Shown: in pieces, positions 51,932-60,493 of the stretch
How positions within the stretch are numbered: the first letter of the stretch is position 1
Layout of the letters: the number at the start of each line of letters is the position of its first letter
Assembly: GCF_014192575.1 (NCBI RefSeq)
Contig: NZ_JACHYC010000008.1
Location: forward strand, 248,001-312,000
Reading direction: 5' to 3'
Source of the DNA: Variovorax sp. Sphag1AA
GTDB taxonomy: Bacteria > Pseudomonadota > Gammaproteobacteria > Burkholderiales > Burkholderiaceae_C
DNA length: 64,000 nucleotides
Position numbers and translations under genes: made by a program
Notes under the pieces: model-generated
Databases searched by the model: none
What the model saw: the letters and a program-made list of their open reading frames with translations, nothing else
Told to the model about the DNA's origin: nothing

Positions 51932-53266
51932 TCAGCAGCAGCACGCATCCACGCAAAGGTGCCGCGGCGCGCGTGCAGACAATGTGCGCACGGAGTCGCA
52001 TGCCTCGTGCACGATCCGTTCGTGGTCGCACGCGATGAATCGGCCATGCCGCAGGAGGATCCGCCCGTCGACCATCACGGTGTCGATGTTGGCGGGCTGT
52101 GCCGAATACACCAGCGAATAGGCGGGATCGACGACGGGCGCCATGTTCGGGTCCCCGGTGCGCACGACGATGATGTCCGCCCGCTTGCCGGTCACCAGTG
52201 ATCCGACGCGGTCCGCGATGCCGAGATCGTGAGCGCCGTCGATCGTGGCCAGCTCGAGCAGCCGCTTCGGCGACAGCGGGATGCGCGCACCGAAGCGCTG
52301 CTTGTGCGACCACAGCAGTGCACGCATGCAGCTGAAGAAGTCCGCATTGGCCGACGCCGCCGAGCTGTCGACCGACAGGCTCTGCCGCACCCTGGCTTCG
52401 AGAAGCTCCTGGAACTGGATTTCGCCACGCGTCGCCTGCGCATAGTGGACTTCGATGACCGGCGAACAGGTCATCGAGGTGCCGCTTTCGGCGAGCCGCA
52501 CGCATTCGTCGGGCGATATGCCCTGCGGATGCACGAGCTGCAGGTCGGACCCCAGCAGGCCGTGCTGGTCGAGCACCGACACCACGCCGGGCCGCGCATG
52601 CATCGTGACAGGCAGCCCGAGCTCGCGGATGCCCTCGATCTCCGCCGCCACGACGTCGATGGGAACCACGCCGCGCGGGTTGGACACCGGTGTGCGCACC
52701 GCCGCGCCGAGCGTCAGCAGATCGCCCTCGGGCAGGCCGCCGCGCTGCACGCGAGCGAGGTCATTTAGATCCATCGGCCGGTCGAGCGGACTCTCCTGTG
52801 CCCAGCCGTACGAGAACCTGCCGCGCACGCCCATGTCGTTCATCGCGCGGATCTCGGCATCCGCATGCGCCGGGCTCCGCGTGTTGTGCGACCAGTTGTT
52901 CACCGTCGTGATGCCGGAGGCGATGCCCTCCGCAAGCCCCAGGCGCACGGAACGGTAGCTGTCCTCGGGCGTGAAGAGCGGCCCGATGCCCAGCGTGACC
53001 GGGAAGTAGCCGCGCACCGCATCGTCGCCCCGGACGAGCGCGCGCAGCGAGCTGTTCCACAGATGCCAGTGCGTGTCGACGAAGCCCGGCATGACGATCA
53101 TGCCGCGCGCGTCCACTTCCCTGGCGCCGTCCGCCTTGAGATCAGGGCCGATCGCCGCGATCTGGCCGTCGCGCACCAGCACATCCGCGCACGGCATGTC
53201 GCCGAGCACCGGATCCATGGTGAGCACGTGTCCGCCGCGGATGACGAGCTCGCTGCCCGTGCTCAT
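51932..53266 (-). CDS. amidohydrolase (chlorohydrolase/cytosine-deaminase-like)
   Basis: 444 residues from ATG 53266. LVIRGGHVLTMDPVLGDMP, metal HxH in MPGFVDTHWHLWNS, VTMHARPGVV, LVHPQGISPDE, the DGAHDLGIADRVGSLVTGKRADIIVV end. The late-strand Asp is in LSVDSSAAS. Cytoplasmic. Its start overlaps the Bug gene stop by 4 bp. It would cleave C-N (or C-Cl) bonds of a ring or amide compound brought in by the Bug protein. Confidence 0.9.
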   Translation of the reverse strand: MSTGSELVIRGGHVLTMDPVLGDMPCADVLVRDGQIAAIGPDLKADGAREVDARGMIVMPGFVDTHWHLWNSSLRALVRGDDAVRGYFPVTLGIGPLFTPEDSYRSVRLGLAEGIASGITTVNNWSHNTRSPAHADAEIRAMNDMGVRGRFSYGWAQESPLDRPMDLNDLARVQRGGLPEGDLLTLGAAVRTPVSNPRGVVPIDVVAAEIEGIRELGLPVTMHARPGVVSVLDQHGLLGSDLQLVHPQGISPDECVRLAESGTSMTCSPVIEVHYAQATRGEIQFQELLEARVRQSLSVDSSAASANADFFSCMRALLWSHKQRFGARIPLSPKRLLELATIDGAHDLGIADRVGSLVTGKRADIIVVRTGDPNMAPVVDPAYSLVYSAQPANIDTVMVDGRILLRHGRFIACDHERIVHEACDSVRTLSARAPRHLCVDACCC

Positions 53267-54231
53267 TCCGCTTTTGCTCCGGAGATGCGGATCAGACGTT
53301 CCTTCTGGGCCATGTCCGCCTGGATGAACTTCGCGAAGTCGTCGGGCGTCGAGAACACGGGGTCGAATCCGCGGGCCGTCACCTGCGTCTCGCGGAACGC
53401 GGGGTCCGCAGTGATCGCAGCAACGTCGGCGTAGATCTTCTGCACGATGGCAGGCGGCGTGCCGCCGGTGGCGAAGAGGCCGAACCACGATTCGTGCGGG
53501 TCGATGTCGGCGTAACCCGCCTCCTTCAGCGTGGGCACGTTCGGCAGGCTCGGAAGACGTTCCGCGCGCCCCACCGCGATCGGCTTCAACTTGCCCGTCG
53601 CGATGTGCATCTGCGCGCCTGGAACGCCGGCCAGCGTCAGGTCGACCTCGCCGGACAGCACGGCGAGCACCGCCGGCGAGATGCCTTTGTACGGCACATG
53701 GTTGAGGTCGATGTGGCTGCGGTGCCTGAGCCCTTCGAAGAGCAGATGCGGCAGGCTGCCCGAGCCGTACGACGCATAGCTCAGGCCGTTCGGCTTCGAT
53801 TTGGCCAGCGCCACCAGCTCGTCCATCGTGTTCGCCGACACCGAGGGATTGGCGATCACCATCTGCGGCAGGCTCACGAGCCGCGAGATGGGCGCGAGGC
53901 CGCGCACCGGGTCGTACGGCAGCGACTGGGACAGGAACGGATTGCTGGTGATCGTGGCCTCGCTGGTCAGCAGCAGCGTGTGGCCGTCCGCAGGCGCCTT
54001 CGCCACCGCGGACGCGCCGATGATGGTGGAGGCGCCCGCCTTGTTGTCGACGATCACCGGCTTGCCCCACTTCTTCTGCAGCCTGTCGGCCAGCGTGCGG
54101 GCAAGCACATCCACCCCGCCGCCCGGCGCATAGGGGACCACGATCTTCACGGTCTGGCTCGGAAAGCCCTGCGCGAAGACTCCCATCGGCAGCGACAGGC
54201 ACAACGCCGCGAGAAACCTGAACAACTTCAT
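53263..54231 (-). CDS. Bug-family (TctC-like) solute-binding protein
   Basis: 322 residues from ATG 54231. Signal peptide FLAALCLSLPMGVFAQ. Core FPSQTVKIVVPYAPGGGVDV, VIVDNKAGASTIIGASAVAKA, HVPYKGISPAVLAVLSGEVDL, PNVPTLKEAGYADI, ATGGTPPAIVQKIYADV. It lies between two amidohydrolase genes, so its ligand is probably the substrate of one of them. Confidence 0.93.
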   Translation of the reverse strand: MKLFRFLAALCLSLPMGVFAQGFPSQTVKIVVPYAPGGGVDVLARTLADRLQKKWGKPVIVDNKAGASTIIGASAVAKAPADGHTLLLTSEATITSNPFLSQSLPYDPVRGLAPISRLVSLPQMVIANPSVSANTMDELVALAKSKPNGLSYASYGSGSLPHLLFEGLRHRSHIDLNHVPYKGISPAVLAVLSGEVDLTLAGVPGAQMHIATGKLKPIAVGRAERLPSLPNVPTLKEAGYADIDPHESWFGLFATGGTPPAIVQKIYADVAAITADPAFRETQVTARGFDPVFSTPDDFAKFIQADMAQKERLIRISGAKAE

Positions 54232-54262
54232 CGATAAGCCCAAGGAAACAAGAGAGAGATAT

Positions 54263-55363
54263 TCAACCGCGCAGTTGCGGCATCAGCTGGAATGCGTTGT
54301 CGCGGTAGACCGCGCGCAGCTCTTCCGGCGTCAGCCCCGAAGTTTGCAGCCCGGCCGAGATGCGGTGCGGCTCGACCCACGGATAGTCTGACCCGAACAC
54401 GATCTGCGACGTCGGCACGATCATCTTCAGGATGCCGATGTGCACCGCATCCGCCGCCGCGGCGGTGTCGTAGTAGAAGCGGCGGAAGTGATGCAGCCGC
54501 GAGTCGGCCGGCGCCTTGCGCGCGAGACTCTCGGTGGTCTCGCCCACCAGGTAGCGCTGCGCCCAGATGCTGCCGCCGCCGTGCGACCAGATGTAGCGCA
54601 CATCCGGCGTCGCCTTGGCGGTGCCGTTGTGGATCAGGCTCACCATCGCGCGCGCCATGTCGGAACCCAGCTCGACGAAGGTCGGCAGGATGCCCGGCTG
54701 GAAGTCCCACGAGCAGCAGTTGGGTGCCGTGGCGTGCGTGTAGACGATCGCCTTGCGACGGTTGAGCTCTTCCCAGACCGGCGCGAAGGACTTGTCGCCC
54801 AGCCACTTGTCGTCATAGCTCGACAGCAGGCCGACGCCGTCCGCCTTCAGGGTGTCGAACGCGTATTCGATCTCGCGCAGCGTGCCTTCCACGTCCGGCA
54901 GCGGCAAGACCGCGAAGTGGCCATAGCGCCCCTTGTAGTCGGACTTGAGGCGCGCGGCATATTCATTGAGCTCGCGCGCCGCCTTGCGCGTCTCGGCCAC
55001 GTCGCCGAACCAGACGCCCGGCTGCGTGACCGAGAGGAACGCCTTCTCGACATTGCCGCGGTCCATCGACTCGATGTCCTGCGCCACCGTGTAGGTCTTG
55101 AACTGCTCGAAGCCGAGCACCGGCTTCACCGAATTCTTCGACTCGACGAGCTTGACCCACGCCGGCGAAAAGAAATGGTGATGGAAGTCGATGCGCGGGA
55201 CATTGACCGCCGGCGCTGGCTGTGCGGATTGAACCGCCTGTGCGAGCGCACCGGCGCCGGGCACGGCAGCGGTCGCGCCGAGCGCGGCGAGCGAGCGAAG
55301 GAACCCGCGACGGGAGCTGCAACCCAGGTGGCCGCAGTTCGGTTGCCATCTTGCTCTGTTCAT
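54263..55363 (-). CDS. Tat-exported amidohydrolase_2 (ACMSD-like) family protein
   Basis: 366 residues. A Tat signal, SSRRGFLRSLAALGA, near residues 16-30. The PF04909 barrel follows: metal motif RIDFHHHFFSP, LPLPDVEGTLREIEYAFD, ADGVGLLSSYDDKWLGD, IVYTHATAPNCC, YIWSHGGGSIWA and the Asp in IVFGSDYPWVEPH. Related enzymes decarboxylate aromatic or muconate acids without oxygen. Export by Tat is unusual for this family. In operon with the SnoaL-like gene (12 bp) and the Bug gene (31 bp). Confidence 0.9.
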   Translation of the reverse strand: MNRARWQPNCGHLGCSSRRGFLRSLAALGATAAVPGAGALAQAVQSAQPAPAVNVPRIDFHHHFFSPAWVKLVESKNSVKPVLGFEQFKTYTVAQDIESMDRGNVEKAFLSVTQPGVWFGDVAETRKAARELNEYAARLKSDYKGRYGHFAVLPLPDVEGTLREIEYAFDTLKADGVGLLSSYDDKWLGDKSFAPVWEELNRRKAIVYTHATAPNCCSWDFQPGILPTFVELGSDMARAMVSLIHNGTAKATPDVRYIWSHGGGSIWAQRYLVGETTESLARKAPADSRLHHFRRFYYDTAAAADAVHIGILKMIVPTSQIVFGSDYPWVEPHRISAGLQTSGLTPEELRAVYRDNAFQLMPQLRG

Positions 55364-55375
55364 TCCTGCGCTACC

Positions 55376-55996
55376 TCAGTGGCTGCCGAACAGCTTGTAC
55401 GAAGGATCGTCGCGACCCGTGCGTGCGCCCATCACGTAGCCACTCTTCACGATGGCGGCCGGCACGTCGAGCACGCGGCGGTAGTCCATCACCGTCTGGC
55501 GGCTGTCGAGTCCCCACTTGCCGTTGCGACGCGACCATTTGTCCAGGTAGCGCGAATGCATCCAGCGCTCTTCGTACACATCGTCGCGGCCTTCCTTCTT
55601 GACCAGCAGCGTGGCGGTGCCAGTCGACTCGCTGACCGCGGTGTCGCCCTTGACCTCGATGAGGATGTTGGTGATGCGGTGGTTGTTGCCCTCCATCTCG
55701 CCGTGGGCCTTCATCATGAAGTCGGTGTAAGCGGCCCAGTTGGGGAACACCGACTTGCCGAATTCGACCTTGGCGTCGGGATGTCCGATCGACATCAGCA
55801 GTTCGCGGTCCAGCCGGTCCAGCGCACGCGGGTACTTGTAGAGCAGCTCGGTGATGGCCTGCTTGCTCAGCAGCTCTGCGAGTTGCGCCGACTGCACCTT
55901 CGCCTGGGTTTGAGCCTGCGCCTGGACGCCGACGGAAAAGAGGGCTGCGCATGCAATCGTCGAACTGACGAGCAAGCGGCGGGAAATGGATCGCAT
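55376..55996 (-). CDS. exported SnoaL-like (NTF2-fold) protein
   Basis: 206 residues from ATG 55996, chosen because AGGAG lies 8 nt before it. Signal peptide RSISRRLLVSSTIACAALFSVGVQAQ. SnoaL_4-type domain: LSKQAITELLYKYPRALDRLDRELL, the helix WAAYTDFMMKAH, NNHRITNILIEVKGDTAVSES, YLDKWSRRNGKWGLDSR. This group includes dehydratase- and ring-hydroxylating-subunit-like folds; the DR and H that act in SnoaL enzymes are present. First gene of the operon; reaction unknown. Confidence 0.87.
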   Translation of the reverse strand: MRSISRRLLVSSTIACAALFSVGVQAQAQTQAKVQSAQLAELLSKQAITELLYKYPRALDRLDRELLMSIGHPDAKVEFGKSVFPNWAAYTDFMMKAHGEMEGNNHRITNILIEVKGDTAVSESTGTATLLVKKEGRDDVYEERWMHSRYLDKWSRRNGKWGLDSRQTVMDYRRVLDVPAAIVKSGYVMGARTGRDDPSYKLFGSH

Positions 55997-56093
55997 CTTC
56001 AATTCTCCTGGTGTGGGTCGGCATGGATTTCAACCGCAGGCGATCCATTGAGCAAACGATTTAATCTCATAGATCCATAAGTTGAAATCATCG

Positions 56094-56115
56094 AAGAATC
56101 AGCGATCTCATTCTT
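56094..56115. promoter_or_regulatory. inverted repeat in the divergent region upstream of the LysR gene
   Basis: AAGAAT, 10 bp, ATTCTT, followed by a TAGAAT -10 candidate at 56115-56120. It lies between the SnoaL operon and the LysR gene and resembles the TTCAAGAAT word at 57191, as expected if the LysR protein binds both. Confidence 0.4.
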
Positions 56116-56160
56116 AGAATCCCGCCGCTGCGGCGCACCGCCGCCACCTCGGGAGCTCTC

Positions 56161-57141
56161 TTGACTCGCACCACACGGCACTCGCGCCAGTCCATCGCCC
56201 GTCGTCTTCGCTTTCAGCAGTTGCTCATCTTCGAGAAGGTCGTGGAGGCGGGTTCCATCCTCGCCGCCTCTCGCGAGCTCGCGATGACGCAGCCGGCAGT
56301 CAGCAAGGCCGTCCACGAAATCGAAGAACAACTCGGTGGCGCACTCTTCGTGCGGAGCAAATACGGCGTCGCGCTGACCGACTTCGGCGGCCTGTTCGAG
56401 CGACATGCGAAGTCCATGCTGGCGGAGTTGCGCTACCTGGCGGAAGACCTCAACGCCTCGCAGACGGGCGTCTCCGGCCATGTGATCGTCGGTACGCTGA
56501 TCGCGGCATCAGCGACCCTCCTGCCGCAGGCAATCACCCGGCTCAGGCAGGCGGCGCCCGATGTCGCGGTCACGGTGCGAGTCGGACCCAACTCGGCGTT
56601 GTTTCCGGCCCTGGCACGCGGCGAACTCGACGTCGTCGTCGGCGCTCTACCCGGTGCATCTTCCGCGGGCCTGCACGAAGCCGACCGCGCTCGCCTCACC
56701 CATGTGCCGCTGTACGACGAGGCCTTGCGCGTCGTCGTCGGCGTGCAGCATCCGCTCGCACGGCGCCGCAAGATCCAGGCGGCGGATCTGCAGGAGCAGG
56801 AGTGGATCGTGCCCACCTCCGACTCGGTGGCCTACGGTGCCGTCAGGCATTTCTTCGAGCAGCAGGGGCTGTCTCTGCCGCGTCAGCCGGTGGAGTCGAT
56901 CTCCATTCTGACCAACCTGGAGTTGCTTCGCGCGGGATCGATGGTCGCGCTGATGCCGCAGTCGGCCGCGATGCGATTCGCGAAGTCCGGATTGCTTGCA
57001 GTGCTACCCATGGAGGGTCTGGGAACCTTCGGCGGAGTGGGCTACACGATCCGTGCGGACCTCGAGCCGACGCCCGCAACGCGCCGTTTTCTCTCGGCGG
57101 TCGAAGAGGCCGCGGAGGCCCTCGGCCCGCGACGGAAGTGA
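56161..57141 (+). CDS. LysR-family regulator of the 2-aminomuconate operon
   Basis: 326 residues from TTG 56161 (GGGAG 7 nt before). HTH: LRFQQLLIFEKVVEAGSILA then LAMTQPAVSKAVHEIEEQLG. The effector domain shows GHVIVGTLIAASATLLPQA, ELDVVVGALPGASSAG and NLELLRAGSMVALMPQSAA; this belongs to the GbpR/PcaQ-like branch. Located 108 bp before the dehydrogenase gene in the same direction and divergent from the SnoaL operon, so it may serve both. In the nba cluster I recall the regulator (nbaR) lying at the far end, so identity with nbaR is not claimed. Confidence 0.9.
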   Translation: MTRTTRHSRQSIARRLRFQQLLIFEKVVEAGSILAASRELAMTQPAVSKAVHEIEEQLGGALFVRSKYGVALTDFGGLFERHAKSMLAELRYLAEDLNASQTGVSGHVIVGTLIAASATLLPQAITRLRQAAPDVAVTVRVGPNSALFPALARGELDVVVGALPGASSAGLHEADRARLTHVPLYDEALRVVVGVQHPLARRRKIQAADLQEQEWIVPTSDSVAYGAVRHFFEQQGLSLPRQPVESISILTNLELLRAGSMVALMPQSAAMRFAKSGLLAVLPMEGLGTFGGVGYTIRADLEPTPATRRFLSAVEEAAEALGPRRK

Positions 57142-57149
57142 GTCACGTC

Positions 57150-57218
57150 ATGTATTCCACATGGCTATACATCACGCCCAACTTCTCATTATTCAAGAAT
57201 AGGTCGGATCTCTAGACT
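57150..57218 (+). promoter_or_regulatory. LysR-type operator and promoter of the 2-aminomuconate operon
   Basis: ATGTAT, 11 bp, ATACAT (57150-57172) is a perfect palindrome with the T-N11-A core of LysR recognition sites. A second inverted repeat TATTC, AA, GAATA (57190-57201) lies where the activation site is expected. A TAGACT -10 (57213-57218) has only a weak -35, as for an activator-dependent promoter. The GTG start is at 57250. Confidence 0.6.
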
Positions 57219-57249
57219 CCCGCCGCATCACAAGTTGGGGTTTGTCACC

Positions 57250-58734
57250 GTGTCATCCGTCTTCTCGCTTCCGCCCACTCTGAGTGGCCTTCGCAACTAT
57301 GTCGACGGTGAGTTCGTCGAGAGCAGCAAGACCTTCGACAACGTCAGCCCCCTGAACGGCCGCGTACTCGCGAAGGTGCACGAAGCCGATGAAGCGCTGG
57401 TCGATCGCGCAGTGCGCAGCGCACGCCGTGCAGTCGAAGGCGCATGGGGACGCACCAATGTGCAGGAGCGCGCGAAGGTGCTGCATGCGGTGGCCGATGG
57501 CATCGAGCGCCGCTTCGACGAGTTCCTCGCTGCCGAGATCGCGGACACGGGCCGCCCGCTCGAACAGGCCCGCTCACTCGACGTCTATCGCGGCATCGCG
57601 AACTTCAGGACCTTCGCCGATCTGGGCAAGGTCGCGCACGGCGACTACTTCGAGACCTTCCTGCCCGACGGAACGAAGCTGCTGAACCACACGCTGCGCA
57701 AGCCCCTTGGCGTGGTTGCAAGCATTTCGCCGTGGAACCTTCCGCTGCTGTCGTTGACGTGGAAGGCGGCGCCCGTGCTCATCTGCGGCAACGCGATCGT
57801 GTGCAAGCCCTCGGAGGAGACGCCCTCGTCCGCCACGCTGCTGGCGGAGGTCTTTCACGAAGCTGGCGTGCCAGCCGGCGTGTTCAACGTCGTGCACGGC
57901 TTCGGGCCGGGCTCGGCCGGCGAGGCGCTCACGCGGCATCCCGGCATCGATGCGGTGACGTTCACCGGCGAATCGCGCACCGGCGCCGCGATCATGAAGG
58001 CGGCCGCGGATGGTGTGAAGGACATCTCCTTCGAGCTCGGCGGCAAGAACGCCGCGGTCGTGTTCGCGGACGCGGACTTCGACGCCGCAGTCGAAGGCGT
58101 CATCCGCTCGTCCTTCACCAATTCAGGGCAGGTGTGCCTCTGCTCCGAGCGCGTGTACGTGGAGCGTCCCATCTTCGATCGTTTCATCGCGGCCATGAAG
58201 GCGAGGACCGAGGCGCTGAAGATCGGTTGGCCCGACGAACCCGGTGTCTTCATGGGCTCGCTGATTTCGCGGGAGCACCGCGAGAAGGTGTTGTCTTACT
58301 ACCGGCTCGCAGTGGAGGAAGGCGCGACGGTCGTTACCGGGGGCGGTGTGCCGGTCTTCGGCGACGAACGCGACGACGGCGCCTTCGTGCAGCCGACGAT
58401 CTGGACCGGCTTGCCAGACACCGCGCGTTGCATGATCGAGGAAGTCTTCGGGCCGGTGTGCCACATCTCGCCGTTCGACAGCGAGGACGAAGTCATCCGC
58501 CGCGTCAACGACACCGCCTACGGCCTCGCCAGTTCGGTGTGGACCACCAATCTTTCTCGCGCGCACCGCGTGACGCCGCGGCTCAGCGTGGGAATCGTTT
58601 GGGTCAACACTTGGTTCTCGCGCGACCTTCGCACCCCTTTCGGCGGCACCCGACTTTCCGGCATCGGCCGCGAAGGTGGCCGCTATTCGCTCGACTTCTA
58701 TTCCGAGACGACCAACGTCTGCATCAAGGTCTGA
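57250..58734 (+). CDS. nbaE: 2-aminomuconate 6-semialdehyde dehydrogenase
   Basis: 494 residues from GTG 57250 (GGGG ahead); TTG 57235 is possible. Aldehyde dehydrogenase fold: NAD site WNLPLLSLTWKAAPVL and TFTGESRTGAAIM, catalytic Glu in SFELGGKNAAVVF and Cys in NSGQVCLCSERV. This HMSD/AmnC/DmpC branch oxidises ring-fission semialdehydes. The downstream dioxygenase and decarboxylase make 2-aminomuconate 6-semialdehyde the likely substrate, giving 2-aminomuconate. First gene of the operon. Confidence 0.9.
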   Translation: MSSVFSLPPTLSGLRNYVDGEFVESSKTFDNVSPLNGRVLAKVHEADEALVDRAVRSARRAVEGAWGRTNVQERAKVLHAVADGIERRFDEFLAAEIADTGRPLEQARSLDVYRGIANFRTFADLGKVAHGDYFETFLPDGTKLLNHTLRKPLGVVASISPWNLPLLSLTWKAAPVLICGNAIVCKPSEETPSSATLLAEVFHEAGVPAGVFNVVHGFGPGSAGEALTRHPGIDAVTFTGESRTGAAIMKAAADGVKDISFELGGKNAAVVFADADFDAAVEGVIRSSFTNSGQVCLCSERVYVERPIFDRFIAAMKARTEALKIGWPDEPGVFMGSLISREHREKVLSYYRLAVEEGATVVTGGGVPVFGDERDDGAFVQPTIWTGLPDTARCMIEEVFGPVCHISPFDSEDEVIRRVNDTAYGLASSVWTTNLSRAHRVTPRLSVGIVWVNTWFSRDLRTPFGGTRLSGIGREGGRYSLDFYSETTNVCIKV

Positions 58735-58766
58735 GCGTGCCGCATTCAACACTTCAAGGAAACGAC

Positions 58767-59579
58767 ATGAACCTGCGTCTGGCATTGATTGCCGACGAAC
58801 TCCGGGAGGCCGAGCGATCCGGCCAACCCATCGCGCCGGTGCGCGACCGGATCGGGCAGTTTGCCGAAAGCGGCGACCTGCTGTCCGCGGCCTACGCAAT
58901 CCAACAGACGAACACGCAACGCCGTCTCGACGCGGGCGGTCGGCTGGTGGGGCGAAAGATCGGCCTGACTTCGCTCGCAGTGCAGCGTCAGCTCGGCGTG
59001 GACTCGCCCGACTTCGGCGCGCTCTTTGCCGACATGGCGGTTGGCGACGGCGAGGAGATTGCGTGGTCGCGCCTGATGCAACCCAAGGTGGAAGCAGAGA
59101 TCGCCCTCGTCCTCGAACGCGACCTGGCGCACGAGAAGCACACGGTCGCCGACGTGATCTCGGCAACTGCGTATGCGCTGCCGGCGATCGAGGTCGTCGG
59201 CAGCCGCATCGCGAACTGGGACATCCGCCTGGCCGACACGGTGGCGGACAACGCATCGTCCGGCCTGTTCGTGCTCGGCACCCGACCGGTGCGTCTCTCG
59301 CGTCTGGATCTGGCTGGTTGCGGCATGGCGATGGAACGGCGTGGCGATCAGGTGTCGGTGGGCGCCGGCGCAGCTTGCCTCGGCAATCCGCTGAACGCCG
59401 CGGTGTGGCTGGCCGACACCCTGGCGCGCCTCGGCACGCCGCTCAAGGCCGGCGATGTGTTGATGACCGGCGCGCTCGGGCCGATGGTTGTTGCGCAACC
59501 CAATGACGTGTTCAGCGCCTCGATCGAAGGACTCGGTTCCGTCAGCGCAGTGTTCGGCGAAGCGGGAGAAGCACGATGA
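58767..59579 (+). CDS. nbaH: 2-oxopent-4-enoate (2-keto-4-pentenoate) hydratase
   Basis: 270 residues, ATG 58767 with AAGGA ahead. MhpD/DmpE fold: YAIQQTNTQRRLDAGGRLVGRKIGLTS, LMQPKVEAEIALVLE with metal-binding glutamates, PAIEVVGSRIANWDI, VADNASSGLFVLG, LIMTGAL-like VLMTGALGPMV. Adds water to 2-oxopent-4-enoate to give 4-hydroxy-2-oxovalerate. It is a paralogue of the decarboxylase at 61518, with which it normally forms a complex. Confidence 0.93.
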   Translation: MNLRLALIADELREAERSGQPIAPVRDRIGQFAESGDLLSAAYAIQQTNTQRRLDAGGRLVGRKIGLTSLAVQRQLGVDSPDFGALFADMAVGDGEEIAWSRLMQPKVEAEIALVLERDLAHEKHTVADVISATAYALPAIEVVGSRIANWDIRLADTVADNASSGLFVLGTRPVRLSRLDLAGCGMAMERRGDQVSVGAGAACLGNPLNAAVWLADTLARLGTPLKAGDVLMTGALGPMVVAQPNDVFSASIEGLGSVSAVFGEAGEAR

Positions 59580-60493
59580 GCGGCGCGCGAAAGGTGTCGG
59601 CCGCCATCATCGGCAGCGGCAACATCGGCACCGACCTGATGATCAAGGCGCTGCGCCACGCAAGCCATCTTTCGATGGACGCGATGGTGGGCATCGATCC
59701 GCAATCGGACGGCCTCGCACGTGCGCAGCGGCTGGGACTGGCGGTGACGTCGGACGGCATCGAAGGCCTCCTCGGGCTGCCCTGCTTCGACGACATCGGC
59801 ATCGTGTTCGATGCGACGAGCGCAGGCGCGCATGTGGCCCACGACGCGCTGCTCCGGCAGCACGGCAAGCAGGTGATCGATCTCACCCCCGCGGCGCTCG
59901 GGCCGTACGTGGTTCCGGTCGTGAACCTCGATGCGCATCTGGACGCACCCAACGTGAACATGGTGACCTGCGGCGGCCAGGCGACGATTCCGATCGTCCG
60001 TGCGGTCTCGCGGATCGCGCCGGTGCATTACGCTGAGATCGTCGCCTCCATCGCGAGCAAGTCGGCAGGACCGGGCACGCGCGCCAACATCGACGAGTTC
60101 ACCGAGACGACCTCGAAGGCGATCGTCGAAGTCGGCGGTGCCGCGCGCGGCAAGGCGATCATCGTGCTGAACCCCGCCGAACCGCCGCTGGTCATGCGCG
60201 ACACCGTGTATTGCCTCGCGGACCTGGGCGCCGACCCGGAAGCCATCGAGGCCTCGGTCGTGCAGATGGTCAAGGAGGTCTCGGCCTACGTGCCGGGCTA
60301 CCGGCTCAAGCAGCGCACGCAATTCGAGCGCATCGACCAGGGCCTGAAGGTGTCGGTGTTTCTCGAAGTCGAGGGCGCGGCCCACTACCTGCCTGCCTAT
60401 GCGGGCAATCTCGACATCATGACGAGCGCTGCTCTCGCCACTGGCGAGCGGATGGCCGAGCGCCGTCTGGGTGCGCAGAGGAGGAGCGCATGA
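59576..60493 (+). CDS. nbaJ: acetaldehyde dehydrogenase (acylating)
   Basis: 305 residues. NAD-binding KVSAAIIGSGNIGTDLMIKAL, catalytic Cys in NMVTCGGQATIPIV, SAGPGTRANIDEFTETTS, and LIMNPA-type IIVLNPAEPPLVMRDTVYC. Turns acetaldehyde into acetyl-CoA and is channelled with the aldolase encoded next. Both ends overlap neighbours by 4 bp. Confidence 0.95.
   Translation: MSGARKVSAAIIGSGNIGTDLMIKALRHASHLSMDAMVGIDPQSDGLARAQRLGLAVTSDGIEGLLGLPCFDDIGIVFDATSAGAHVAHDALLRQHGKQVIDLTPAALGPYVVPVVNLDAHLDAPNVNMVTCGGQATIPIVRAVSRIAPVHYAEIVASIASKSAGPGTRANIDEFTETTSKAIVEVGGAARGKAIIVLNPAEPPLVMRDTVYCLADLGADPEAIEASVVQMVKEVSAYVPGYRLKQRTQFERIDQGLKVSVFLEVEGAAHYLPAYAGNLDIMTSAALATGERMAERRLGAQRRSA

Noticed and set aside
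59576..60493. Reading the acetaldehyde dehydrogenase as a glyceraldehyde-3-phosphate dehydrogenase relative
   Set aside because: The TCGGQAT active site and pairing with the aldolase match the acylating acetaldehyde dehydrogenase family only.
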